Positions 8,526-16,948 are shown, counted from the first letter of the stretch. The stretch: DNA of 64,000 bases from JAAFJU01 sp043764895 (GCA_043764895.1 JAYUJY010000031.1:32891-96890); one strand, 5' to 3'. Notes: generated by a model from the sequence alone, not told the origin. Numbers and translations are program-made.

Positions 8526-9368
8526 ATGAAACCTGCTCTCCGTCTCAGTTCCCGCCGTCCTTGGTTCTATCCATTGCTCTCACTTTCAGCGGCGATCGTC
8601 TTAGTTTTGTCGCAGTCCGCCGCATCCTACGCGTTCAGTTGGATGGATTTGATTAAACCTGCCATGCAGATTGTCCAGTTGAGCAGCATGAACGAACGTC
8701 AAGAAATCGATTTGGGCAGGCAAATTAATGATCAGATTCTAGAAGGTGACGTTCGATTGTTGCGCAATAAGGCAGTGAACGACTACGTGAACCAAATCGG
8801 CCAGCGTCTAGCTGCACAGAGTGAGCGTCCCAACCTTCCCTACACCTTCCAAGTGGTGGATAGCGATCAGGTCAATGCCTTTGCAACGATGGGCGGATTT
8901 GTCTACCTCAATTCGGGACTGCTGAAGATTGCGGATAACGAAGCGCAAGTTGCTAGTGTAATCGGCCATGAAATCGGCCACATCACCGGAAAACACTCTA
9001 TGAAACAAATGAGAGAAGCGGCTATTGCTCAAGGTATTCTAGGCGCATCCGGGTTAGGCAAGAGTCAAGCCGTTAATCTCGGAGTAGAGCTGGCCTTACG
9101 TCGTCCCCACAGTCGTCGAGATGAATTTGATGCCGATCGTCGTGGCTTAGTTAACCTAACTCGCGCAAACTATGCCCAGCCAGAAATGGTCAATTTCATG
9201 CAAAAACTGCTGAGAAATGCCTCCAGTACGCCAGCATTCCTAAATACGCACCCCAACACCAACGATCGCATTTCTGAACTCAATCGCCAAATTCAACGAT
9301 CGCCAACCTCCAGTAAGGAAGGCTCAGACGCCAAGGTTTACCTAACCCGTTTGCAAACGCTGCGATAA
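8526..9368 (+). CDS. M48 family zinc metalloprotease (BepA/YfgC-like)
   Basis: Probably a periplasmic or membrane-associated quality-control protease. A signal segment covers about residues 15-37 (YPLLSLSAAIVLVLSQSAASYA). The zinc site is H148-E-I-G-H152 with the third ligand E200 in RRDEFDAD, the classic M48 arrangement. Other family phrases are MGGFVYLNSGLL and NTHPNTNDRISEL. The short length, 280 residues, means there is no TPR tail as in E. coli BepA. The TAA stop lies in CTGCGATAAG, which resembles the end of the MITE-like repeat that follows, so the C-terminus may have been rewritten by the insertion. Confidence 0.92.
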   Translation: MKPALRLSSRRPWFYPLLSLSAAIVLVLSQSAASYAFSWMDLIKPAMQIVQLSSMNERQEIDLGRQINDQILEGDVRLLRNKAVNDYVNQIGQRLAAQSERPNLPYTFQVVDSDQVNAFATMGGFVYLNSGLLKIADNEAQVASVIGHEIGHITGKHSMKQMREAAIAQGILGASGLGKSQAVNLGVELALRRPHSRRDEFDADRRGLVNLTRANYAQPEMVNFMQKLLRNASSTPAFLNTHPNTNDRISELNRQIQRSPTSSKEGSDAKVYLTRLQTLR

Positions 9369-9508
9369 GGTTCTTCGTTAGGTTCCGGGCACGGCAAGCC
9401 ATGCCCCTACACTTTCTGGAACCCGGATCTGTAGGGGCATGGCACGCTGTGCCCCTACCCAACGAAGAGGTTCTGAATATTTGGCCTACTTACACCGCAT
9501 AGCAGTAG
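9358..9508. mobile_element. MITE-like palindromic element, copy 1
   Basis: Nested inverted repeat: inner arms around GGGCACGGCAAGCCATGCCC (9387-9406) and GTAGGGGCATGGCACG (9431-9446), flanked by CTTCGTTAGG and CCCAACGAAG. Outer ends CTGCGATAAG and CTTACACCGCATAGCAGTAG resemble the terminal repeats of copy 2. There is no coding capacity. Confidence 0.7.
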
Positions 9509-9519
9509 AGATCAGTCTT

Positions 9520-10323
9520 TTAAGGCTTAAGCCAACGGGTATGATCGCAATTGTAGAGACGGGATGCCTCGTCAGGAATCGTGATTTTTCGCCCATCATA
9601 GTCATACGCTTGAGGCACCGTCGGCGCGGTGAGGGCAGGGCTAATCAAGTACAACGTCGATCGAACGAGTCCTTCTCGGGCATTGGTTTCGGCTAGATCA
9701 CGAAGCGGCGTCAGAAGAATCCGTTCATCGGGCCATCCGAGGTGAAAGCAAATGGCCACCGGGGTTTCGGGGGGATAGTGCTGGAGCAATTTGGCTTGGG
9801 CGCGACCTAGATGTTTAGCACTGAGGTAAAGACAGAGGCTCGATCGGGTGGCGGCTAGGGTCGCGAGATCTTGAGATTCGGGGACTTCGGTCCTGCCGCT
9901 GATGCGGGTGAGAATAATCGTCTGGAGGGTGGTAGGGCGCGTGAGTTCGACCCGGAGTTTGGCGGCGGCAAGCTGGTAGGCGCTGATGCCAGGGATGATT
10001 TCAAAGTCAATTCCCGCCTCCAGTAAGCCCTGCATTTGTTCCTGAATGGCCCCGTAGAGGCTAGGATCGCCGTCATGAAGGCGGATAACGGTGCGGTGCG
10101 ATCGGGCCGCAGACACCAAGATTGGCAGCAGTTCATCTAGATTTTTATCGGCAGCGGAAATAATTTTGGCTCTAGTCGGAACGCCGTGGAGGATTTCGGG
10201 AGGGATGAGGGAGTCGGTGTAGAGCACGAGGTCAGCGCAAGCAAGCAACCGTGCGGCTTTGACGGTGAGAAGATCCGGGTCTCCCGGACCCGCGCCAATG
10301 ATGTAAACCTTAGGATTCGTCAT
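9520..10323 (-). CDS. cobM: Precorrin-4 C11-methyltransferase
   Basis: SAM-dependent methylation at C-11 in corrin ring synthesis for cobalamin. The tetrapyrrole methylase fold is clear: VYIIGAGPGDPDLLTVKAAR at the start, LVLYTDSLI, the RLHDGDPSLYGAIQEQM loop, and IIPGISAYQLAAAKL. TLQTIILTRISGRTEVPE is the CobM-specific segment distinguishing it from CobI/CobJ. The length of 267 residues is typical. No cobalamin riboswitch or other cob gene is visible in the neighbourhood. Confidence 0.93.
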   Translation of the reverse strand: MTNPKVYIIGAGPGDPDLLTVKAARLLACADLVLYTDSLIPPEILHGVPTRAKIISAADKNLDELLPILVSAARSHRTVIRLHDGDPSLYGAIQEQMQGLLEAGIDFEIIPGISAYQLAAAKLRVELTRPTTLQTIILTRISGRTEVPESQDLATLAATRSSLCLYLSAKHLGRAQAKLLQHYPPETPVAICFHLGWPDERILLTPLRDLAETNAREGLVRSTLYLISPALTAPTVPQAYDYDGRKITIPDEASRLYNCDHTRWLKP

Positions 10324-10446
10324 AAAAATGCGTCAGAAAAATGCGTCAGAATAGGTCAGAAATCAACGTTGAAATGAGATTTATCCGACATCTGGCCTGG
10401 ATATCACCCTAAACTACGATCGATCTAAATCTTAACCCCTACCGCC

Positions 10447-12261
10447 ATGCAATCCCTCACGACCGAAATTCTTGTTATCGGCGGCACCACCAGCGGAACC
10501 GCCGCCGCCATCCAAGCGGCTCGTCGGGGCGCAAACGTCCTTTTAATTAGTGAGTTTGAATGGCTCGGGGGAATGCTCACCTCTGCCGGGGTCGCCGCGC
10601 CCGATGGCAACGAACTGCTCTCCTGGCAAACGGGAATCTGGGGCCAATTTTTGCGGGAGCTAGAAACTCGCCAACCGGGTGGACTCGATAACGCTTGGGT
10701 CAGCTTCTTTACCTATGAACCTCGAATCGGAGCCGAAATTTTTCAGCATTGGGTCGAAGATCTGCCGAACTTAACTTGGATCGCTCACCAAACGCCTCGA
10801 TCGGTCCAACGCAACGGCTCCCAAGTCCTCGGCGTCACGACCGAAGACTATCAAATCACCGCCCAAATCACCATCGACGCCACCGAACTCGGCGACCTGC
10901 TTCCCCTCGGAGACATTCCGCACCGCTGGGGCTGGGAACTCCACGACGAATTCAATGAACCCAGCGCCCCGAAGGAGTTCCAGGCTTGGATGCATCGCTA
11001 TCCCATTCAAGTCCCCACCTGGGTCATTATTCTTCAAGACTACGGAGAAGAATATAGCGCTCCGACGATTCCCTGCCCAAAGCACGCGGATCTGTCATTA
11101 TTTGAAACCGCTTGGGAAACCTACGGCGGCGAAAAATTTCTGAACTATGGTCGGCTACCAGGCGATCGATTCATGATCAACTGGCCAATTTCCGGCAACG
11201 ACTACGGGGAAGGCATCGATCGGGTGATCCACAGCAGCGTCCAGCGTACCGCCTTCGGTCTCGAAGCCCAACGCCATAGTTTAGCCTTTGCCCACTTTAT
11301 CCAGACCAAACTGGGATCGCGCTACGGACTCGCTACCGACGTTTTTCCTGAAACACCGACTCGCCTGAATCCTGCCCTCGCCCTCCATCCTTACCACCGC
11401 GAAAGCCGTCGGATTATCGGCCTCACCATGGTCTGCGAGCAAGATCTTCTCCCTCTCGACCACACCACTGCGCCGCTGCCGTTTTACGCCCCAAAAGGTG
11501 ATGCAGATCAGTCTCAATCCGGCTGCACCTCGATCGCTATTGGCAACTACGCCAACGACCATCACTATCCTAGCGGCGACATCACTCTTGCCCCAAAATC
11601 GATCGAATGGGGCGGTCGTTGGACCGGAACGCCCTTCACCATTCCCTACACTGCCCTGATTCCGGACCAAATTGACGGATTCTTCGCCTGCGAAAAAAAC
11701 ATCTCTGTCACCCACATGGCCAACGGAGCGACCCGTCTGCAACCCCTTGTCTTGGCGATCGGTCAAGCCGTCGGAATGGCCGCCGCCCTGTGCATTGAGC
11801 AATCCTGCCAGCCTCGTCATCTCCCCGTCCGCACGGTGCAAAACGCCCTCCTCAACGATCCGATCGCCCCCGCTGCGGTCATTCCGTTCTATAACCTTCC
11901 CCCTTATCATCCCCAGTGGCATCACTGGCAAAACCACTATCTAAACCAGCCACAGGATTATCCTCGCAGCGGTTATATTCCGGGCGATCGACCCCACTCT
12001 TCTCTCCAAATGCCCCTCCAAACGGCAGTCTTAACTGAAACTTTATTTACGGGAAGATTTGAAAAAGTTGGCTTATCTTTCCGGATCCATTTAAACTTTC
12101 CCGTGAAATTATTAAATCATTGCTACCCGCTCGTTACCCTAGATGCCGCCATCGATCGCCAACTCCACGCCTATCCTTCAGACACCCTCATTTCCTGCCT
12201 CGGCAAGCTCAACATCGCCGGAGCTTGGATTCGAGTAGCGTTTTTGGAGCAGAGGACTTGA
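10447..12261 (+). CDS. FAD-dependent oxidoreductase (FAD_oxidored family)
   Basis: A flavoprotein of unknown substrate. The N-terminal Rossmann motif reads ILVIGGTTSGTAAAIQAARRG, followed by LLISEFEWLGGMLTSAGV, which is characteristic of the PF12831-type FAD-dependent oxidoreductases. A second dinucleotide-fold strand appears near ITIDATELGDLLPLGD, and the C-terminal FAD contact is ATRLQPLVLAIGQAVGMAAALC. The 604-residue length fits. There is no signal peptide. It is transcribed alone, ending 130 bp before the RGSGR peptide gene; nothing links the two. Confidence 0.85.
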   Translation: MQSLTTEILVIGGTTSGTAAAIQAARRGANVLLISEFEWLGGMLTSAGVAAPDGNELLSWQTGIWGQFLRELETRQPGGLDNAWVSFFTYEPRIGAEIFQHWVEDLPNLTWIAHQTPRSVQRNGSQVLGVTTEDYQITAQITIDATELGDLLPLGDIPHRWGWELHDEFNEPSAPKEFQAWMHRYPIQVPTWVIILQDYGEEYSAPTIPCPKHADLSLFETAWETYGGEKFLNYGRLPGDRFMINWPISGNDYGEGIDRVIHSSVQRTAFGLEAQRHSLAFAHFIQTKLGSRYGLATDVFPETPTRLNPALALHPYHRESRRIIGLTMVCEQDLLPLDHTTAPLPFYAPKGDADQSQSGCTSIAIGNYANDHHYPSGDITLAPKSIEWGGRWTGTPFTIPYTALIPDQIDGFFACEKNISVTHMANGATRLQPLVLAIGQAVGMAAALCIEQSCQPRHLPVRTVQNALLNDPIAPAAVIPFYNLPPYHPQWHHWQNHYLNQPQDYPRSGYIPGDRPHSSLQMPLQTAVLTETLFTGRFEKVGLSFRIHLNFPVKLLNHCYPLVTLDAAIDRQLHAYPSDTLISCLGKLNIAGAWIRVAFLEQRT

Positions 12262-12376
12262 TGTCAGTATCATTAAGCACTTAAAATCTAGTTGTATGAT
12301 TTTCATGAGTCAGACGACGACCTCAGTTTTGGGCAGTTCTTTGAGAAACTTTTCCAATGCTTCCTGATCTCACTAC

Positions 12377-12382
12377 GGAGGG
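12377..12382 (+). promoter_or_regulatory. Ribosome-binding site of the RGSGR peptide gene
   Basis: GGAGGG lies 9 nt before a GTG at 12392 and 5 nt before an ATG at 12388 that opens a three-codon frame (ATGAGTGATTAG) overlapping the GTG start. No comparable site precedes the alternative in-frame ATG at 12422. Confidence 0.6.
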
Positions 12383-12391
12383 TCTGTATGA

Positions 12392-12607
12392 GTGATTAGT
12401 TACACATTCAGTAGACTAATTATGCAAGCTCAACATTCTTTACTTCTCACCAGCCTTCTCATGCTGTCTGCTATTGTCAGCACCATCCAAACCCTGACTC
12501 CATCTTCATCAGACTATCGCGGCAGTGGGCGCGTCGAAAACGCCTATCGCGGCAGCGGTCGTGTAGATGTGGCCTATCGCGGGAGTGGTCGCATGGACGT
12601 TGCCTAG
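12392..12607 (+). CDS. patX: PatX-like RGSGR peptide precursor with three decapeptide repeats
   Basis: A 71-residue precursor (61 if it starts at ATG 12422). It has a signal-peptide-like N-terminus (hydrophobic LLLTSLLMLSAIVSTI) and a C-terminus made of three perfect-length decapeptides: YRGSGRVENA, YRGSGRVDVA and YRGSGRMDVA, encoded by three 30-bp units at 12515-12604. RGSGR is the pentapeptide of PatS, HetN and PatX that binds HetR and blocks its DNA binding; PatX-type exported precursors are known next to hetR in filamentous cyanobacteria, including those without heterocysts. Here hetR starts 252 bp downstream on the same strand. The GTG start is supported by GGAGGG 9 nt upstream. The symbol is given by architecture and position; the three-copy layout is the unusual part. 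Confidence 0.82.
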   Translation: MISYTFSRLIMQAQHSLLLTSLLMLSAIVSTIQTLTPSSSDYRGSGRVENAYRGSGRVDVAYRGSGRMDVA

Positions 12608-12727
12608 ATTGCGCCAAGTTCAAATCGCGCCTTTAATCGCGCCTTTATTTGTAACTTTAAATACAGCAAAGTATGCAGCGTTCTTGAATGCTATTTTTAG
12701 GGCTTTTGGGGCATGATAGACAACAAT

Positions 12728-12742
12728 AGGGTTGTTCACCCT
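12728..12742. promoter_or_regulatory. Candidate HetR operator upstream of hetR
   Basis: A 15-bp perfect inverted repeat, AGGGT-TGTTC-ACCCT, 117 bp before the hetR start. Its outer form AGGG-N7-CCCT matches the shape of the HetR-binding palindrome reported upstream of Anabaena hetP (AGGGGTCTAACCCCT, from memory). Inference only; short GC palindromes also occur by chance. Confidence 0.35.
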
Positions 12743-12859
12743 GCGGGAGATAGACACCCCAGTCGATAAAGTAGTATACGTTAAGACGTGGGCACTACTG
12801 TTTTCTCCGTGTTGTAGTTCTCCTCGTTCCAGTCTTCCTTGAAATCGTGTTTGCCTCCC

Positions 12860-13759
12860 ATGACCAAAGATATCGATCTGATCAAGCTCCTCAGTCCTAG
12901 TGCGATGGATCAGATCATGCTGTACCTCGCCTTTAGCGCAATGCGAACAGGAGGACACCGCCATGGTGCTTTTCTAGATGCGGCAGCAACGGCTGCAAAA
13001 TGTGCCATTTACGTGACGTATTTGGAGCAAGATGGTAATCTTCGGATGACCGGACATCTTCACCACATCGAACCGAAACGCGTTAAGGCGATCGTGGAAG
13101 AAGTGGGAAAAGCACTGACTGAAGGAAAATTGTTAAAGATGCTAGGGTCTCAGGAGCCGCGCTACTTAATCCAGTTTCCCTACGTGTGGATTAAGCAATA
13201 TCCTTGGCAGCCCGGTCGATCGCGCATCAGTTCGACCAGCCTCACCTCTGAAGAAAAGCGGATTCTAGAACAAAAACTTCCGCCGCAGTTGCCCGATGCT
13301 CAGCTCATTAATTCATTCCAATTTTTGGAACTTATCGAGCACCTCCATGAACTCTCCCAAGAAGAACTTTCGCGCGATCAACGGATTCCCCTCAGTGAAG
13401 CGCTCGCTGAGCACATTAAGCGGCGGTTACTCTACTCCGGCACTGTTAGCCGCATTGATTCTCCTTGGGGGATGCCATTCTACGCATTGACGCGATCGTC
13501 CTACTCACCGGAAGATGACGAAGAGCGCACGTTTGTGATGGTGGAAGACACGGCCAGCTATTTCCGTCTCATGAAAGGATGGTCCGAACGTCAGCCCAAT
13601 CACATGCGGGTCTTAGAAGCGTTAGATATTTCGGTGGAGAAGACCGATCGAGCTTTAGAAGAACTAGATGAAATTATCCGACAGTGGGCCGATCGATATC
13701 ATGAAGATGGCGGCAGACCCTTTATCATGCAAATGGCGTTTGGCACTCGGGAAGACTAG
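12860..13759 (+). CDS. hetR: Heterocyst/hormogonium differentiation regulator HetR
   Basis: DNA-binding master regulator of differentiation, acting as a dimer. Starting at ATG 12860 gives MTKDIDLIKLL and exactly 299 residues, the length of Anabaena HetR; an in-frame start at 12839 would add seven residues not seen in the family. Conserved stretches include SAMDQIMLYLAFSAMR, RHGAFLDAAATAAKCAI, SQEPRYLIQ and SRIDSPWGMPFYALTR. Functionally important Anabaena positions are kept: D17, G36, H69, S152 and R223. In the hood-domain segment that contacts RGSGR peptides, E253 and D256 are kept but position 254 is Ala instead of Glu. The TAG stop lies inside the left end of MITE copy 2. HetR occurs in nearly all filamentous cyanobacteria, so it does not by itself prove heterocyst formation. 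Confidence 0.98.
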   Translation: MTKDIDLIKLLSPSAMDQIMLYLAFSAMRTGGHRHGAFLDAAATAAKCAIYVTYLEQDGNLRMTGHLHHIEPKRVKAIVEEVGKALTEGKLLKMLGSQEPRYLIQFPYVWIKQYPWQPGRSRISSTSLTSEEKRILEQKLPPQLPDAQLINSFQFLELIEHLHELSQEELSRDQRIPLSEALAEHIKRRLLYSGTVSRIDSPWGMPFYALTRSSYSPEDDEERTFVMVEDTASYFRLMKGWSERQPNHMRVLEALDISVEKTDRALEELDEIIRQWADRYHEDGGRPFIMQMAFGTRED

Positions 13760-13944
13760 TAGTCTGCGGCGTAAGTAAGCTAGGTATTCAGAGACTCTTC
13801 GTTGGGTTTGGGGCACGGCGAGCCATGCCCCTACAGATCCGGGTTAAGAGTCCGGGTTTACAGAGAATGTAGGGACATGGCTATGCCGTGTCCTAAACCC
13901 AACGAAGAAAAGATCAAGGTCTTATTTCCGCCGCGCAGTACTAG
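13756..13944. mobile_element. MITE-like palindromic element, copy 2 (most complete)
   Basis: Outer terminal repeats CTAGTAGTCTGCGGCGTAAG (left) and, on the other strand, CTAGTACTGCGCGGCGGAAA (right) agree at most positions over about 23 bp. Inside lie long palindrome arms: GTTGGGTTTGGGGCACGG with GAGCCATGCCCCTAC on the left, answered by GTAGGGACATGGCTATGCC and GTCCTAAACCCAACGAAG on the right. It is 189 bp and has no coding capacity. The left end contributes the stop codon of hetR. Confidence 0.8.
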
Positions 13945-13979
13945 AGACCTTAACTGGGGAAAGGGGTGACAAAAATAAT

Positions 13980-15785
13980 TCACTCCCCCAACATTTGCAG
14001 TTTGTACAAACTTGCGTACAGCCCGTCTTGCGCCAGCAGATCTTCATGGCTGCCATTTTCAATCAGTCGTCCCCGTTTCAGTACCAAAATCCGATCGACA
14101 TTGCGAATGGTACTCAGGCGGTGGGCAATGATAATGGCCGTGCGGTCTTCAAGCATGTGGTCAAGGGCATCTTGGATTTGGGCTTCGGTCGTCACGTCTA
14201 AACTTGACGTAGCCTCATCGAGTACCCAGATTTTTGGATCACGGATGGCGGCTCGGGCAAAGGCGATGAGCTGCTTTTGGCCGCCTGATAGGTTCGTTCC
14301 TCGTTCTCTAAGCTGCGTGTCGTAGCCGTTGGGCAATTGTTCCATGAAGGTGGCGACATTGGTTTTTTGTGCGGCAGACTGGATTTCGTCAAAGCTGTAG
14401 GTCTCGCCTAGGGTAATGTTACCTTTCACATCGCCAGAGAAAATAAAGCCGTCTTGTAAAATAATCCCAATGCGTTTACGCAATTCAGATTGTGGTAGAT
14501 CTCGAATATCAATACCATCTAGGACAATTCGCCCTTCCTGGGGATCATATAGTCGACTCAGTAGCCGAATAATCGAACTCTTCCCAGCCCCAGTCGGCCC
14601 GACGAGCGCCACTTTCTCGCCGGATCGAATGGTGAAATCCAAATCGTGAATGATGTATTCACCCGGCTTGTATCCGAACGACACATGCTCGAACCGAATT
14701 TCGCCAACGCTAGCGGATGCGTCTGGAATAATGGTCGTTAACCGATCGCGAATCTCAATGGGTTCGTCTAAGACATCATTAATCCGTTCGATCGCCGTGA
14801 GTCCAGACTGAATCGCTGTAAATTTTTCTGCAAATTGACGCAATGGATCAAACAACGTCTGCGCAAACAGAATAAATGCAGATAGTGTTCCGAAATCCAA
14901 TGACTTTCCTAACGTTAAATTGCCGCCGACCGCCAACACAATCGCGATCGCAATGAGAGACACCCACTCCAATGTTGCAGAAACCGCTGAGTCATAAAAA
15001 ATCGTCGCATCGACTTCTTTAACGTATTCACGATTGGTCTTAAAAAACTGTTCGCTATTTCGGCCTTCCCGACGGAAAAGCTGCACGACACCGACGCCCA
15101 AAATATTTTCTTGGAGCATGGAGTTGAGGCTGGAAAGTCCTTCGCGGGCATCGTAGTTGGCTTGACGATAGCGCTTCTGCCAGTAGATGATCACCAGCGC
15201 TGTCGGAATCAGCATGAGCACCAGCAGCGTCGCCAATTGCCACTGCTTCGTAAACATCAAGACCGCAATCACCAACATCAGCACCACATCGCCAATAATC
15301 CCAATAGCCCCCGTTGAAAACACCTCCCCCAACGCATCTACATCGCTCGTCAACCGCGTAATCAATTTCCCCACAGGCGTACGATCGAAAAATCGGACCG
15401 CCAACGACGTCACATGGGTAAACAAATCATTGCGAATATCTGCCGTAATCCGCTGCCCCGACTTCTGAACCAATAACCCCTGCGTCGCATCGCACACGAG
15501 TCGCCCCACCATGGTCATGAACAACATCAGCGCAATGAGGTTCAAGCCCTGACTCATCGGCACATTTCGCAAAAAGGCCCAAGTTGAATTTTCATTTCGC
15601 AACAGTGACACGGCCTGCCCAATCACGATCGGCTGAACGGCCCGAGCGATCGCCCCTGGAATCAGCAGCGACACCGCTAAGGTCAGCCCCTTCAGATTGT
15701 TTCGGGCGTAGGGGGCTAGCTTGAGAAACAGCCGCCAATCGCTGGTTTTTTCGGAGTGATGGGGAGTTGGAGATGCGATCGTCAT
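13980..15785 (-). CDS. ABC exporter, fused permease and ATPase
   Basis: A half-size exporter of the MdlB/MsbA class with substrate unknown, likely working as a homodimer in the inner membrane. Six membrane segments occupy about residues 25-330 (for example IGIIGDVVLMLVIAVLMF and WVSLIAIAIVLAVGGNLTLG). The ATPase domain follows: A-loop FGYKPGEY, Walker A LVGPTGAGKSS, Q-loop ILQDGFIFSGDV, signature NLSGGQKQL, Walker B IWVLDEATSSLD and the switch histidine in IIIAHRLSTI. The 601-residue length is standard. It is convergent with hetR and separated from it by the MITE. Confidence 0.93.
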   Translation of the reverse strand: MTIASPTPHHSEKTSDWRLFLKLAPYARNNLKGLTLAVSLLIPGAIARAVQPIVIGQAVSLLRNENSTWAFLRNVPMSQGLNLIALMLFMTMVGRLVCDATQGLLVQKSGQRITADIRNDLFTHVTSLAVRFFDRTPVGKLITRLTSDVDALGEVFSTGAIGIIGDVVLMLVIAVLMFTKQWQLATLLVLMLIPTALVIIYWQKRYRQANYDAREGLSSLNSMLQENILGVGVVQLFRREGRNSEQFFKTNREYVKEVDATIFYDSAVSATLEWVSLIAIAIVLAVGGNLTLGKSLDFGTLSAFILFAQTLFDPLRQFAEKFTAIQSGLTAIERINDVLDEPIEIRDRLTTIIPDASASVGEIRFEHVSFGYKPGEYIIHDLDFTIRSGEKVALVGPTGAGKSSIIRLLSRLYDPQEGRIVLDGIDIRDLPQSELRKRIGIILQDGFIFSGDVKGNITLGETYSFDEIQSAAQKTNVATFMEQLPNGYDTQLRERGTNLSGGQKQLIAFARAAIRDPKIWVLDEATSSLDVTTEAQIQDALDHMLEDRTAIIIAHRLSTIRNVDRILVLKRGRLIENGSHEDLLAQDGLYASLYKLQMLGE

Positions 15786-15875
15786 GAAGATCTAGCGGGG
15801 TGCAATGTTAAGACTTGTATAGGCTAACAGAGTCTATGACACGATGACCGATATTTTAGGTCTGAGCAGCAATGC

Positions 15876-16373
15876 CTAAGCTCCGATCACATACTTCCGC
15901 CATTCCTGATGGCTTCCCCCTTTGGTATGCCGTGAGACTTCGTAAAACAGACTGCTATGGGGGCGATGGGGCTGACGCAACAACGGCATTTCCGCCTCGC
16001 GAGGGGTCCGATTGCCTTTCTTCACGTTGCAGCGGTTACAGGCAACCACTAGATTTTCCCAGGTGTCCTGTCCTCCCCTCGATCGAGGAATCACATGATC
16101 AAGGGTCAAGGTTTCGCTGGAGTGAGTGCAGTATTGGCAGGTGTGGCCGTCTCGGTGAAGAAGATTTTTACGGGTGAGGGCAATTTCGGTGTAGGGAACG
16201 CGCACATACTGACGCAAGCGAATTACGGACGGCATTGGGAAGTCAGCATAGACGATACGTCCAGCATCTTCAAGCTGCTCTGCTTTTCCCTTCAGCAACA
16301 AAACGATCGCTCTCCGCCAACTGGTGAGGTTAAGCGGTTCGTAAGAGGCATTCAGCACCAGAACCTTACTCAT
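15876..16373 (-). CDS. HNH endonuclease family protein
   Basis: A 165-residue cyanobacterial HNH protein of the common housekeeping type (KVLVLNASYEPLNLTSWRRA at the N-terminus). The nuclease core has a first zinc pair CQYC, the catalytic TLDHVIPRSRGG, then ENLVVACNRCNVKKGN with the second zinc pair CNRC and the closing N. The biological target is unknown; this version is nearly universal in cyanobacteria and is probably not a defence gene. It is transcribed away from the gene at 16607. Confidence 0.9.
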   Translation of the reverse strand: MSKVLVLNASYEPLNLTSWRRAIVLLLKGKAEQLEDAGRIVYADFPMPSVIRLRQYVRVPYTEIALTRKNLLHRDGHTCQYCTHSSETLTLDHVIPRSRGGQDTWENLVVACNRCNVKKGNRTPREAEMPLLRQPHRPHSSLFYEVSRHTKGGSHQEWRKYVIGA

Positions 16374-16606
16374 TACTCAAACCGATTTTATAATGATTGA
16401 TATAAACAAAATGCTAACACAATTTTTTAGGGGGTGTGGGATTCAGGATTTTTCGGGACGTTTTCTGTGATATGTGGGCATGGTTTATTTTGGACGCAGA
16501 TTTATTTTCGTGCCGTTTTGAGCTTCTGGAAGTAGAATCCAGTCACTGAATACTGATTTACCAAGTATGGATTTTATGTCGAGCATTTTGCGGAGTGTAG
16601 TGGACT

Positions 16607-16900
16607 GTGAGTGATGTGAGTGGCATGAGTGCGATCGGCAGACAGACCTATATTAGGCATGAGGAGTTGGGCATTGTGATCGATAATTCGGCGTTTTCAC
16701 CGGACCAAGATCCGTCATTAATTCAAGCTGCGCGGGTTATTTATGATACTTATTATTCAGTGCATCCCCATGTGACTGAATTGCCCTTAGGCGTTGCTAT
16801 TAGCCGTTTGACTTACCGTGGAAAATTGATCTTCAATGGCAAGCCGATTCTGTTGCCTCAGGAGTGTTTTATTCCGTTGAGTGTGATGAATGCGAGATAG
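16607..16900 (+). CDS. Hypothetical protein, about 97 residues
   Basis: The function is not recognised. The frame opens with GTG at 16607; an ATG at 16625 would give MSAIGRQTYIRHEELG, and neither has a strong ribosome-binding site. The protein is soluble, with a helical stretch DPSLIQAARVIYDTYYSV and a beta-rich C-terminus RLTYRGKLIFNGKPILLP. It precedes pilD by 48 bp on the same strand, so the two may be co-transcribed. Confidence 0.55.
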   Translation: MSDVSGMSAIGRQTYIRHEELGIVIDNSAFSPDQDPSLIQAARVIYDTYYSVHPHVTELPLGVAISRLTYRGKLIFNGKPILLPQECFIPLSVMNAR

Positions 16901-16948
16901 TAGAGTTTGGTGATTACTTAGTGATGGCTTAGTGAGTTTTGGTGCAGC

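Noticed and set aside
12311..12370. Minus-strand phrase EKFLKELPKTEVVV upstream of the RGSGR gene, like an antitoxin remnant
   Set aside because: Only about 15 codons, with no start and no partner; too short to support.
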